From NCBI RefSeq assembly GCF_052156535.1, contig NZ_JBQKUP010000038.1:372001-436000 (forward strand): DNA of 64,000 nt, read 5' to 3'. The stretch comes from Nitrospira_E sp052156535 (GTDB lineage Bacteria; Nitrospirota; Nitrospiria; Nitrospirales; UBA8639). The first letter of the stretch is position 1. The number at the start of each line of letters is the position of its first letter. Of this stretch, positions 54,835-63,835 are shown in pieces. A program made the translations under genes and the position numbers. The notes beneath the pieces were generated by a model. The model had not been told where the DNA came from. It saw only the letters and a list, made by a program, of their open reading frames with translations, and searched no databases.

Positions 54835-56094
54835 ATGAGTGACAGACCGGCCAAACAGGTGCGGGAGGTGGTGGAAGAAGTCTACCGCACTGACTCGCGT
54901 CGGATTCTCGCGACATTAATCCGCCTGCTCGGCGACTTTGATGCGGCTGAAGAAGCGTTGCACGAGGCGTTTGCAGTCGCAGTCGAACAATGGACCAGGG
55001 ATGGGATCCCGGACAATCCGCGAGCCTGGCTCGTGTCGACCGGCCGTTTCAAAGCCATCGATGGGATGCGGCGACGGACCAGGTTTGATGCCTCGCTCGC
55101 AGAACTCGCCACGCAGTTGGAAACCCGCATTAATGATGCTCAAGAAAATCCGGATGAAAGTATCGACGACGACCGGCTGCGTCTGATCTTTACCTGTTGC
55201 CACCCGGCTCTTTCATCAGAAGCTCAGGTGGCGATGACACTCCGGGAGGTTTGTGGCCTGAGGACGGAAGAAATCGCGAAAGCCTTTCTCACATCCCCGC
55301 CCACAGTGGCTCAGCGGATCGTTCGCGCCAAGGCGAAGATTCGAAAAGCACGCATACCCTATGAGGTGCCTTCTGAAACCGCATTACCCGACCGTCTGGA
55401 TGCGGTGCTGCGGGTGATTTACCTCGTGTTTAACGAAGGATACTCTGCCTCTTCGGGGGAATCTCTCACACGCCGTGACCTCTCGGCAGAGGCTATTCGA
55501 CTGGGACGATTATTGATGGAATTATTACCGGACGCGGAAGCGATGGGACTTTTGGCCTTAATGCTGCTCCATGACTCCCGCCGCGCCGCACGCATCTCCC
55601 GGACGGGAGATCTCATTCTGCTTGAGGACCAGGATCGTTCGTTGTGGAACCGGGATCAGATCGCGGAGGGGGTTGCCCTGGTAGGAAAGGCGTTTGCTTC
55701 ACGCCAGATCGGCCCTTATACCATCCAGGCCGCGATTTCCGGATTCCATTCCCAAGCCACACATCCCACAGCCACGGACTGGCCTCAAATCGTGTCACTC
55801 TACGATCTGTTGATGCAGGCGTCTCCTTCCCCTGTGGTGGAACTGAATCGCGCTGTCGCTGTGGCCATGCGTGACGGTCCCCTGGCAGGTCTTGCCCTCA
55901 TCGACGCAATTTTCGCACGGGGGGATCTCACGAATTATTACCTGGCACATTCGGCGAAGGCGGAGCTCTGCCGGCGATTGGGCCGAATTGCAGAAGCCAA
56001 GGCCGCATACAAACAGGCTCTCGGCCTCACTCAGCAGAAGCCCGAACGGCGATTTCTTGAACAACGGCTGGCCGGGTTGCAGGATCGCAAGTAA
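54835..56094 (+). CDS. ECF42-type sigma factor with C-terminal extension
   Basis: A 419-residue sigma factor. Region 2 (RILATLIRLLGDFDAAEEAL with NPRAWLVSTGRFKAIDGMRR) and region 4 (VAMTLREVCGLRTEEIAKAF) stand in the first 190 residues. A helical extension of about 200 residues follows (YSASSGESLTRRDLSAEAIR, then TPR-like NRAVAVAMRDGPLAGLALID). This layout defines ECF42-type factors, which are found beside DGPF/YCII proteins; four such genes follow here. No anti-sigma factor is seen. Confidence 0.9.
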   Translation: MSDRPAKQVREVVEEVYRTDSRRILATLIRLLGDFDAAEEALHEAFAVAVEQWTRDGIPDNPRAWLVSTGRFKAIDGMRRRTRFDASLAELATQLETRINDAQENPDESIDDDRLRLIFTCCHPALSSEAQVAMTLREVCGLRTEEIAKAFLTSPPTVAQRIVRAKAKIRKARIPYEVPSETALPDRLDAVLRVIYLVFNEGYSASSGESLTRRDLSAEAIRLGRLLMELLPDAEAMGLLALMLLHDSRRAARISRTGDLILLEDQDRSLWNRDQIAEGVALVGKAFASRQIGPYTIQAAISGFHSQATHPTATDWPQIVSLYDLLMQASPSPVVELNRAVAVAMRDGPLAGLALIDAIFARGDLTNYYLAHSAKAELCRRLGRIAEAKAAYKQALGLTQQKPERRFLEQRLAGLQDRK

Positions 56095-56319
56095 TCCCCC
56101 TCCCTATCTGTACCAATAGGTACAACCGGAGTTTTTCCGATTTTTCGTGACCGGATCAATGGGCACCCCCAATATCTTGTTGGGAACATTGGGAAGATCT
56201 CAATTCCTAGCGTGCACATGGCGCCGCCGGAATTCATCATGACCGTTGTCGAATTTGATCCCCCCGAACGACTAACTGATAACACAACCAATTCATCACC
56301 TATCCGGAGGTCGGCAGCC

Positions 56320-56706
56320 ATGAAATTTCTTCTCTTTTGTTGCATGGAAGAAAAAAAGTGGGACTCCCTATCAAAGAGCGAGGGGGATAATCTTATGCAG
56401 GCAACCATGGTTTATTGCGAGGAACTGCGCCAGAACGGCCAACTCCTTTTGGCCAACCCCCTCGAACCGGTCGAGATGGCCATGACCGTGCGGGTCCGCA
56501 ACGGCGGAGTGTCTCTCACCGATGGCCCTTTCGCCGAAACGAAGGAACAGATCGGCGGATTCTTTCTGATCGAGGCCAGAGACATCAACCAGGCTGTTCA
56601 GATCGCTTCCAAGTTTCCATCAGTGCAACTCGGGAGTATGGAGGTTCGGCCGGTGAGGGACCTGCTTGGGCAAGGGATAGAAGCGGAATCTTGGCACCAT
56701 GCATAG
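56320..56706 (+). CDS. YCII/DGPF-family protein
   Basis: A 128-residue protein. The family motif reads LTDGPFAETKEQIGGFFLIE. The frame is open further upstream, but CCGGAGG 9 nt before the ATG at 56320 sets the start. It is the first of four related proteins after the ECF42-like factor. DGPF proteins are thought to act in the same pathway as that factor; the chemistry is unknown. Confidence 0.88.
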   Translation: MKFLLFCCMEEKKWDSLSKSEGDNLMQATMVYCEELRQNGQLLLANPLEPVEMAMTVRVRNGGVSLTDGPFAETKEQIGGFFLIEARDINQAVQIASKFPSVQLGSMEVRPVRDLLGQGIEAESWHHA

Positions 56707-56783
56707 ATTTTTATGAGGAAAAATGAGATCGGAAAAAATCGATAGGGTCGTTCCTCGCATAACCACCTGATAGAGGCATACAC

Positions 56784-57155
56784 ATGAAATATTTATTGTT
56801 GGTACACCATGACGAAAACGCATTCAGCAAAATGAGTGAGGCCATCCGCAAGGAGATGCTTGAGGAATCCGTGCAACTCACACACCAGCTCCACACCAAG
56901 CGACAGTATCTAAGTGCGTCGCCGCTTCATCCGGCGTCGACGGCTGTCATCGTTCGTGTGCGTAAAGGCAAGCCATTGGTGACTGACGGTCCATTCGTAG
57001 AAACACGCGAGCAACTGGCCGGATTTTTTTTGATCAATGCCAATGACCTTGATGAAGCTGTCCGTATCGCATTGCGGGTTCCAGGAGCACGCATTGGCAC
57101 CGTCGAGGTGCGACCGTTGATCGAGATCTCCGGCCTGCCGACTGAGGAATGTTAA
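56784..57155 (+). CDS. YCII/DGPF-family protein
   Basis: A 123-residue paralogue of its neighbours. Motif VTDGPFVETREQLAGFFLIN and C-terminal EVRPLIEI. The N terminus MKYLLLVHHDE is shared with the copy at 58582. A GAGG site is upstream. Confidence 0.88.
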   Translation: MKYLLLVHHDENAFSKMSEAIRKEMLEESVQLTHQLHTKRQYLSASPLHPASTAVIVRVRKGKPLVTDGPFVETREQLAGFFLINANDLDEAVRIALRVPGARIGTVEVRPLIEISGLPTEEC

Positions 57156-57352
57156 TGATCAGGAAAGGCTCCCCTTCAATTCTGTCCAAGATGTCTTGTG
57201 GCTCAATGATCAGAAACACATGGTGGCAGAGCTGCAACTACAGGGTTTTTTCATATGTCGATTTCGCCAGCCCCCGTTCGACAAATAAATAGAATACGGA
57301 TAAGGCTATTTTTTAATTCAGTTCAATGTACTAAAGCCAAGGAGGTTGGGTG

Positions 57353-57778
57353 ATGCGATTTATGATTATTGTTAAGGCAACCAAGGACTCAGAAGCCGGC
57401 GTGATGCCGAGCGAGCAACTTCTTACTGAGATGGGCAAATTCAACGAAAAACTGATAAACGCCGGCGTCATGCTGGCAGGAGATGGGCTCCACCCGAGTT
57501 CAAAAGGCGCGCGGGTGCAGTTTTCAGGAAACAAGCGAACAGTGATCGACGGACCCTTTGCCGAGACCAAGGAACTGATCGCCGGCTATTGGGTCTGGCA
57601 GGTGAATTCGAAAGAAGAGGCAATCGATTGGGTCAAGCGCTGTCCGAATCCTGCAGGTGACGACAAAGAAGGCGAGATTGAGATTCGCCAACTCTTCGAG
57701 GCGGAGGATTTCGGACCGGAGTTCACGCCTGAGCTGAGGGAGCAAGAGGAGCACCTACGCAAAAAATTATCTTCATAA
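57353..57778 (+). CDS. YCII/DGPF-family protein, divergent
   Basis: A 141-residue member with IDGPFAETKELIAGYWVWQV. It is longer at the C terminus than its neighbours (FGPEFTPELREQEEHLRKKL). AAGGAGG precedes the ATG; the GTG one codon earlier is closer than usual. Confidence 0.88.
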   Translation: MRFMIIVKATKDSEAGVMPSEQLLTEMGKFNEKLINAGVMLAGDGLHPSSKGARVQFSGNKRTVIDGPFAETKELIAGYWVWQVNSKEEAIDWVKRCPNPAGDDKEGEIEIRQLFEAEDFGPEFTPELREQEEHLRKKLSS

Positions 57779-57857
57779 AAGTAACCTGTGGACAATCACT
57801 CACAGCATGACATGCTTATCTCAACCGTGTTCATTATCAAACGACAAGGAGGCATCT

Positions 57858-58457
57858 ATGCGTTTTACAACCTTCACATTCGCTTGTCTCTGTATGGTCC
57901 TGACGGCAATTCCAGTGATCGCTACAGACAAGGACAAAGAAAAGGCGATGGACCCACAAGCCATGATGGAGATGTACAAGAAGCTGGCAGCTCCCGGGGA
58001 ACCGCACAAGTTGTTTGCCGGCCTTGCCGGGAGCTGGACGACCAAATCCAAAGAATGGATGGAACCGGGCAAGCCTCCCACAGAATCGACCGGGACCGCA
58101 GAAATGAAAATGTTACTGGACGGACGCTATCTCTACCAAGCCTACACTGGTCAAATGATGGGACAACCATTCTCAGGGATTGGCATCGACGCCTACGACA
58201 ACATCACCAAGAAATATGTCACGGCCTGGATGGATACGATGGGGACGGGGATTTTCATCATGGAAGGGACGGCGAGCGACGATGGTAAGACCATTACGCT
58301 GAATGGATCCCATCCTGAGCCGGGCGGTGGACAGATGTCGCATCGGGCGGTCTGGAAAATTATCGACCAAAACACCCAGACGTTTGATATGTTTGGGACT
58401 CATCACGGCGGCAAAGAAATGAAGATCATCAAGATCACCTATACCAGAAAGCAGTAG
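57858..58457 (+). CDS. Exported DUF1579-family protein
   Basis: A 199-residue protein with a signal peptide (FTFACLCMVLTAIPVIATDK) and a DUF1579 domain: HKLFAGLAGSWTTKSKEWME, then LLDGRYLYQAYTGQMMGQPF. ACAAGGAGG Shine-Dalgarno. DUF1579 genes commonly stand among DGPF and VOC genes as here. Role unknown. Confidence 0.85.
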   Translation: MRFTTFTFACLCMVLTAIPVIATDKDKEKAMDPQAMMEMYKKLAAPGEPHKLFAGLAGSWTTKSKEWMEPGKPPTESTGTAEMKMLLDGRYLYQAYTGQMMGQPFSGIGIDAYDNITKKYVTAWMDTMGTGIFIMEGTASDDGKTITLNGSHPEPGGGQMSHRAVWKIIDQNTQTFDMFGTHHGGKEMKIIKITYTRKQ

Positions 58458-58581
58458 AGGAACACATGGCGGGACGAAAAAACTTTCCGTTGCGATCTGT
58501 CGCATCGGTCGCCCTTTTGCCTGGCAAGACTTAGGACTCATTTGAGCATTACCATTCATTCGTTCTAGTGGAGGCATTCAT

Positions 58582-58938
58582 ATGAAATACATGCTGTTGA
58601 TATACGGAACCGATCAGGCATGGGACGAGGCCGGACGTGAAAAGTGTTACAAAGAATCTACGGACCTTGCACACCGGCTCAAAGCTGAAGGGAATTATCT
58701 TGCGGCCGCTCCTCTGCATCCTGTCACTATGGCGACCAGCATCCGGATACGAGACGGCAAACGGCTCATCACCGATGGTCCGTTTGCTGAAACACGAGAA
58801 CAACTGGGCGGCTACTTTCTTATCGAAGCCAAGAATCTGGATGAGGCAATGGACATCGCCGCACAAATCCCGGGGGCCCGGGTGGGCACGGTCGAAATCC
58901 GACCGGTTTTAGAGATCGGAGGTTTGCCAACGGAATAG
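58582..58938 (+). CDS. YCII/DGPF-family protein
   Basis: A 118-residue paralogue closest to the copy at 56784. It shares the opening MKYMLLIYGTDQ, ITDGPFAETREQLGGYFLIE and an EIRPVLEIGGLPTE end. GGAGG Shine-Dalgarno. The two probably arose by local duplication. Confidence 0.88.
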   Translation: MKYMLLIYGTDQAWDEAGREKCYKESTDLAHRLKAEGNYLAAAPLHPVTMATSIRIRDGKRLITDGPFAETREQLGGYFLIEAKNLDEAMDIAAQIPGARVGTVEIRPVLEIGGLPTE

Positions 58939-59024
58939 GGACATGCCGGTAAGAGTACAATGACATCCGGGAGGTCGCAAAGTTGACAAACAGATCATAT
59001 TCACGCTGAGCGAAGGCGCAAAAC

Positions 59025-59510
59025 ATGATGCAGAAAATTACCCCGTGTTTGTGGTTCGATCACCAGGCTGAAGAGGCGGTGAATTTTTATGTGTCGATTT
59101 TCAAAAACTCTCAGGTCGGACATGTGACCCGCTATGGCGATGAAGGCGCAAAGATGTCCGGACGGCCCAAGGGATCGGTGATGACCGTGACATTCGAACT
59201 TGACGGGCAGGAATTTATGGCGTTAAACGGCGGGCCGCATTTCACGTTCACGGAAGCGGTATCATTTATTATCAATTGCGGGTCCCAGGGAGAGGTAGAC
59301 GAGCTATGGGAGAAACTCTCAGAAGGTGGCGAAAAAGGACCATGCGGTTGGGTGAAAGACCGGTATGGTCTGTCATGGCAAATTGTTCCCACTGTGCTGA
59401 GCGAAATGATGCAAGACCCGGATCCGGAGAAAACAAATAGAGTCATGGGTGCTATCGGGCAAATGAAGAAGCTCAACATCAAACGCCTACAGGAGGTTTA
59501 CGAACAATAG
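59025..59510 (+). CDS. PhnB-like VOC-family protein
   Basis: A 161-residue VOC-superfamily protein of the PhnB/3-demethylubiquinone-like type. ITPCLWFDHQAEEAVNFYVS, then EFMALNGGPHFTFTEAVSFI and CGWVKDRYGLSWQIVPTVL are typical. Two ATGs open the frame. It closes the DGPF cluster. Substrate unknown. Confidence 0.9.
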   Translation: MMQKITPCLWFDHQAEEAVNFYVSIFKNSQVGHVTRYGDEGAKMSGRPKGSVMTVTFELDGQEFMALNGGPHFTFTEAVSFIINCGSQGEVDELWEKLSEGGEKGPCGWVKDRYGLSWQIVPTVLSEMMQDPDPEKTNRVMGAIGQMKKLNIKRLQEVYEQ

Positions 59511-59628
59511 TAGGTCACGACGCCTCGATCACAACGGTTAGCACGATTAATTTATGGACGGAATAGGCTCTCATTAGTAGTGAAAACTTTATACGGTGAT
59601 TGCTCTAATTTTCAGAAAGGAGTGAGGT

Positions 59629-60816
59629 ATGAGTGGAGTACGAGTGCTTGTTGGAACACGCAAAGGTGCGTTCGTGCTGACGTCGGATGGCACACGCAAG
59701 AAGTGGGACGTTCATGGTCCCCACTTTGGCGGATGGGAGCTGTATCATGTAAAGGGATCTCCAGCCGATCCGAATCGGTTGTATGCATCACAATCGAGCA
59801 GCTGGTTCGGGCAAATCATTCAACGCTCGGATGATGGCGGCAAAACCTGGTTTCAACCGGGGACACCACCCGGCGAACCGACCACGGCCCCGGACGGCAC
59901 GCCCAAGGGGGAGAGCAACAAGTTCGTGTATGACAGCTCAACGGAAACGGGACAACCTCTCACCACCCATCAATGGTACGATGGCACGCAACACCCCTGG
60001 GAGTTCAAGCGTGTCTGGCATCTGGAGCCATCGCTGACCGATCCAGACACGATTTACGCGGGCGTTGAGGATGCGGCCATTTTCCGTTCCACCGATGGCG
60101 GACAGACATGGCAGGAGCTTCCCGGCCTGCGCAGCGCTAAAGGACACCTGTGGCAACCCGGTGCCGGGGGAATGTGCCTGCATACCATCCTTCTGGATCC
60201 CGGCAATCCGGAAAGGATATTCGTCGCCATTTCGGCAGCCGGCACGTTTCGAACCGAGGACGGAGGCAGGACATGGCAGCCGGTCAACCGCGGACTGAAA
60301 TCCCCGTATGAACTTCCCGACCCAACCGCAGAAGTCGGCCACTGTGTGCACTGCATCGCCAAACACCCGTCGCGCCCGAATGTGCTCTTCATGCAGAAGC
60401 ACTGGGATGTGATGCGTAGCGATGACGCAGGCGAGTCATGGCATGAAATCAGTGGAGACTTGCCCTCCGATTTCGGATTCCCCATTGCCGTGCATGCCCA
60501 TGAGCCGGAGACCATCTATGTGGTACCGATCAAGAGCGACTCTGAGCATTACCCGCCGGGGGGGAAACTGCGCGTCTTCCGCAGTCGAACAGGCGGGAAC
60601 GAATGGGAAGGGCTGACAAAAGGATTGCCACAACAGGACTGCTACGTCAATATCTTGCGAGACGCCATGGCCGTCGACTCACTCGACCCCTGCGGGATTT
60701 ATGTCGGCACTACCGGCGGACAGGTATATGCCTCGGCCAATTCGGGAGACAGCTGGATGCCCATTGTCCGGGATCTTCCACCCGTATTATCAGTCGAAGT
60801 CCAGGCGTTACCGTGA
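59629..60816 (+). CDS. BNR/Asp-box repeat propeller protein
   Basis: A 395-residue beta-propeller of the sialidase/VPS10-like type. Asp boxes occur as SDDGGKTW, STDGGQTW, TEDGGRTW, SDDAGESW and ANSGDSW. No signal peptide is visible, so it is probably cytoplasmic. AAAGGAG Shine-Dalgarno. Its stop overlaps a MoaD-like gene by 4 bp. Sialidase activity should not be assumed from the Asp boxes. Confidence 0.88.
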   Translation: MSGVRVLVGTRKGAFVLTSDGTRKKWDVHGPHFGGWELYHVKGSPADPNRLYASQSSSWFGQIIQRSDDGGKTWFQPGTPPGEPTTAPDGTPKGESNKFVYDSSTETGQPLTTHQWYDGTQHPWEFKRVWHLEPSLTDPDTIYAGVEDAAIFRSTDGGQTWQELPGLRSAKGHLWQPGAGGMCLHTILLDPGNPERIFVAISAAGTFRTEDGGRTWQPVNRGLKSPYELPDPTAEVGHCVHCIAKHPSRPNVLFMQKHWDVMRSDDAGESWHEISGDLPSDFGFPIAVHAHEPETIYVVPIKSDSEHYPPGGKLRVFRSRTGGNEWEGLTKGLPQQDCYVNILRDAMAVDSLDPCGIYVGTTGGQVYASANSGDSWMPIVRDLPPVLSVEVQALP

Positions 60817-61115
60817 GCACAATTCGAGTGATTCTTCCGGCCCATTTGCGGACACTTGCACGTATCGACGGTGAGGTGAACCTGGAGATGGAGGGTCCTG
60901 CCACCCCACACGCCGTGCTTAACGCGCTCGAAACCCGTTACCCGATGTTGCGGGGAACAATTCGTGACCAGGTGACACAACAACGCCGACCATTTATCAG
61001 GTACTTTGCCTGCGGGCAGGATCTGTCCCATGAACCACCGGACGCCCCGTTACCCGACGCGATCACAACCGGAGAAGAACCGTTTCTGATTGTCGGGGCC
61101 ATGGCCGGCGGCTAA
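60813..61115 (+). CDS. MoaD/ThiS-like ubiquitin-fold protein
   Basis: A 100-residue beta-grasp protein starting at GTG in a GTGA overlap with the propeller gene. It begins MSTIRVILPAHLRTLARIDG and ends in the di-glycine MAGG that sulfur carriers use for adenylation and thiocarboxylate formation. The tight coupling with the BNR gene suggests a joint function; no activating E1-like enzyme is nearby. Confidence 0.85.
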   Translation: MSTIRVILPAHLRTLARIDGEVNLEMEGPATPHAVLNALETRYPMLRGTIRDQVTQQRRPFIRYFACGQDLSHEPPDAPLPDAITTGEEPFLIVGAMAGG

Positions 61116-61147
61116 GAACCGGCAAGGATATTCAATGTCCGGGCCAA

Positions 61148-61172
61148 AGAATCCCGTTTTGGAGGGGATTCT
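61148..61172. terminator. Hairpin between convergent genes
   Basis: AGAATCCC and GGGATTCT form a perfect 8-bp stem with a 9-base loop between the convergent MoaD-like and oxygenase genes. No T-run follows on either side, so it is a weak terminator candidate. Confidence 0.35.
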
Positions 61173-61181
61173 CCATCCGGT

Positions 61182-61931
61182 TTATTTGGCGTCGTGGAAT
61201 ATAATCCCGACCGTATAGCGTTGCCCTGAGCGAACGCGGCTGACCCCATGCCGGAGGTTCACACGATACCAGCCCCTTCCCCCTCGCACAGGGCGATGAT
61301 GAACCGCGAAAATCAGACCATCGCCCTGTCGGATCGGTACCACAATCAGCCGGGATTGCATACGTGGCCGCTGCTCGGTCATCACAAATTCACCACCCGT
61401 GAAGTCTTTCTGAGGGTCAGATAAAAGAATGGCAAGCTGAAGCGGAAACACGTGTTCGCCGTAGAGGTCCTGATGCAGGCAGTTGTAATCGTCAGTTTCA
61501 TATTTGAGCATTAATGGTGTTGGCTTATCCTGACCGGAGTGACGACAGCGGGCCAGAAAATCTTCATGCCTCTTTGGAAAGCGAATCTCAATGCCCATGG
61601 CCGCATTCCACCGGTTTGCAACCGGCACAAGATGGGGGTATGTCGCATTTCGAAGTTGTTCGATGAGATCAGGAAGCGGATACCGGAAGTACTGATATTC
61701 TCCACGGCCAAAATTATGACGGCTCATCACGATGCGGCTACGAAATATCTCAGGGCGGGAATACACCATGGCCAAGTTCTCACACTCTTTCGAAGTGAGG
61801 AGCCTCTCGGTCACGGCACTGCCTTCAGCGTCAAGATCGCCTGAGACCTGTCCCCAATCAATCGCGTTGACTCGTTCCAGTATAGTCGCAGGCAACGCGA
61901 CGGGAGATGTTGACTGCCCGCTCCCATTCAT
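61182..61931 (-). CDS. 2OG-Fe(II) oxygenase
   Basis: A 249-residue dioxygenase. The iron site is H and D in NCLHQDLYGEHVF and a distal His in NLRHGVSRVRSGQRYTVGII, where the Arg is expected to bind 2-oxoglutarate. Its start overlaps the ada stop as ATGA, so the two are coupled. That context suggests a role in alkylation repair alongside Ada, though the sequence is not plain AlkB. Confidence 0.85.
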   Translation of the reverse strand: MNGSGQSTSPVALPATILERVNAIDWGQVSGDLDAEGSAVTERLLTSKECENLAMVYSRPEIFRSRIVMSRHNFGRGEYQYFRYPLPDLIEQLRNATYPHLVPVANRWNAAMGIEIRFPKRHEDFLARCRHSGQDKPTPLMLKYETDDYNCLHQDLYGEHVFPLQLAILLSDPQKDFTGGEFVMTEQRPRMQSRLIVVPIRQGDGLIFAVHHRPVRGGRGWYRVNLRHGVSRVRSGQRYTVGIIFHDAK

Positions 61932-63007
61932 GTGTGTGACTCACGTTCAAGCAACACTCGTTTTCGTTCGATGCCCCAACGATAGCCGGACAGTTCGCCA
62001 TTCGTGCGCACCACACGATGACAAGGAATCGCCACAGCTATTGCATTGGTGCCGCAGGCCCTGGCGACCGCTCGAATCGCTTTCGGCGCACCGATGCTCG
62101 CGGCGAGGTCAGCATAGCTAACCGTCGAGCCGGCGGGAATGTTTTGCAATGCTTTCCAGACCCGTTGTTGAAACGCCGTACCTTGCACATCCAACGGCAG
62201 GTCCAGCCCCCGCTCCGGCGCTTCAACAAAACCGATCACTGTGGCAACCAGGTATCCGAAATCCACATCACCCTCGATGAAATGAGCCTGAGGGAACTGC
62301 TTCTGCAAATCGCGCGTCAGTTGCTCAGGGTCATCCCCCAGAAGAATCGCACACACACCGCGCTCACTTGTGGCAACGAGGATTGATCCGAGAGAACATT
62401 CCCCCACGGCGAATCGGATATCTATCCCGGAACCACCGGCACGATATGAGGAAGGCGTCATACCCAGAACAGCATCGGATGTTTCATAAAATCTTCCGTT
62501 AGAATTGAACCCGGCTTCGTAAATAGCCTCCGTCACGGTGCCTTTGTGGTTTAGGTGCGACCTCACCCGTTTTGCCAGATGCGCCGCCGTGTATCCTTTC
62601 GGTGTCAATCCCGTTACCGCCTTGAACACCCGATGGAAGTGATACCGGCTTAGTCCTGCATGATTTGATAACTCTTTGAGGCCGGGCACATGATCCGAAT
62701 TCTCGATGAGCCGGCAAGCTGCTTCGACTTTCTCCGCATATCGTTCTTGTAATCCGGGCTGGTGAGGCGTGCATCGCTTACAGGGACGAAATCCAGCCTT
62801 CTCGGCATCTGCCCATGAAGCATGGAACCGGACATTTTCAGGCCGCGGCACGCGAGATGGGCAGGACGGGCGGCAATACACTCCGGTGGTGGTGACGGAA
62901 TAATAAAAGGTACCGTCGGCTGTTGAGTCACGGGAAACCACGGTTTGCCACCGGGGATCATGGCGCGTTGTAACGGAACATTTTTCCTGGTTTGCTGTAT
63001 TTCTCAT
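61928..63007 (-). CDS. ada: Ada methyltransferase/regulator
   Basis: A 359-residue bifunctional Ada. The zinc-bound methyl-acceptor domain has C45, C49, C76 and C79 (GVYCRPSCPS and RPCKRC), seven residues off the E. coli positions. An AraC-type helix-turn-helix follows (HAGLSRYHFHRVFKAVTGLT). The C-terminal O6-methylguanine methyltransferase keeps the active PCHRVV. The frame is open 40 codons further up, but the ATG at 63007 gives the family length. It is expected to switch on its own operon after methylation. Confidence 0.95.
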   Translation of the reverse strand: MRNTANQEKCSVTTRHDPRWQTVVSRDSTADGTFYYSVTTTGVYCRPSCPSRVPRPENVRFHASWADAEKAGFRPCKRCTPHQPGLQERYAEKVEAACRLIENSDHVPGLKELSNHAGLSRYHFHRVFKAVTGLTPKGYTAAHLAKRVRSHLNHKGTVTEAIYEAGFNSNGRFYETSDAVLGMTPSSYRAGGSGIDIRFAVGECSLGSILVATSERGVCAILLGDDPEQLTRDLQKQFPQAHFIEGDVDFGYLVATVIGFVEAPERGLDLPLDVQGTAFQQRVWKALQNIPAGSTVSYADLAASIGAPKAIRAVARACGTNAIAVAIPCHRVVRTNGELSGYRWGIERKRVLLERESHT

Positions 63008-63284
63008 GACCACTACCTGTGACAGACTGCTAAAATTGAAAGCATAATTTACCAGGAAATCTCCCCTCCTGACATGGCTCCTTTTCCGATGCCAATCTTT
63101 TATACAAAAGTCGGGGACAGAGTGCACTCCGTTTCTTGCTTTCCAATTCGCAATACCCTGCCCGTTCCAGGGTTCTTACTAGTTCAGTGTGTGAAGGAAC
63201 AGGATTATTCTTCATCAAACAATCGAAGTGATCATTTTTTTTCAGAGAGTCATCATCGGTCATTGACCGGAAAGGAAGCAGGGA

Positions 63285-63728
63285 ATGGACATTTTTCAAA
63301 TTTTAAAGAAGGATCACCAAACGGCAAAGGACTTATTTAAAAAATTGGAAACCACCGGTCCACGTGCCACGAAAAGCCGTGAAAAATTATTTTCTCAGTT
63401 AAAAGATGACCTTGAAGCTCACTCCCATGGGGAGGAGGCCGTCTTCTATCCTGCCCTCCGAGAAAATGCAGAGATGGTAGACCTGATTAATGAAGCCACG
63501 GAAGAGCATGCGGAAGTCGAAAACCTTTTGGAAGACCTTGAGGCGATGGGGACAGAATCCGAGGAATGGAGCTCAAAACTTGCGGAGCTCAAAAAAAGCG
63601 TTCTGCACCATGTGAAGGAGGAAGAAGGCGAAATCTTCAAAAAAGCCAAGGAAATCTTGGATAAGGAAGAAATACAGAAGATGGGAAAAGAGTTTCAGGA
63701 GGCAAAAAAGCAGGCCGCGGCAGGCTAA
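63285..63728 (+). CDS. Hemerythrin-domain protein
   Basis: A 147-residue four-helix hemerythrin HHE protein. Likely ligands are H11 (KKDHQTAK), H46/H48 with E51 (EAHSHGEEAVFYPAL), H75 (EEHAEVEN) and H108/H109 (VLHHVKEEEGEIF). It may carry a di-iron site for oxygen or NO sensing. GAAAGGAAG Shine-Dalgarno. It is divergent from ada with 280 bp between. Confidence 0.9.
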   Translation: MDIFQILKKDHQTAKDLFKKLETTGPRATKSREKLFSQLKDDLEAHSHGEEAVFYPALRENAEMVDLINEATEEHAEVENLLEDLEAMGTESEEWSSKLAELKKSVLHHVKEEEGEIFKKAKEILDKEEIQKMGKEFQEAKKQAAAG

Positions 63729-63835
63729 TCTTTGTCATGGTCAATGCCCAGGGGTGGGGCCTTCAGGTCGGGAGGCTGTTCTTGCATCAGGCAGATCAGC
63801 TTTCCGACCGGCTGTATTGGGGTTCAATCATTCAG

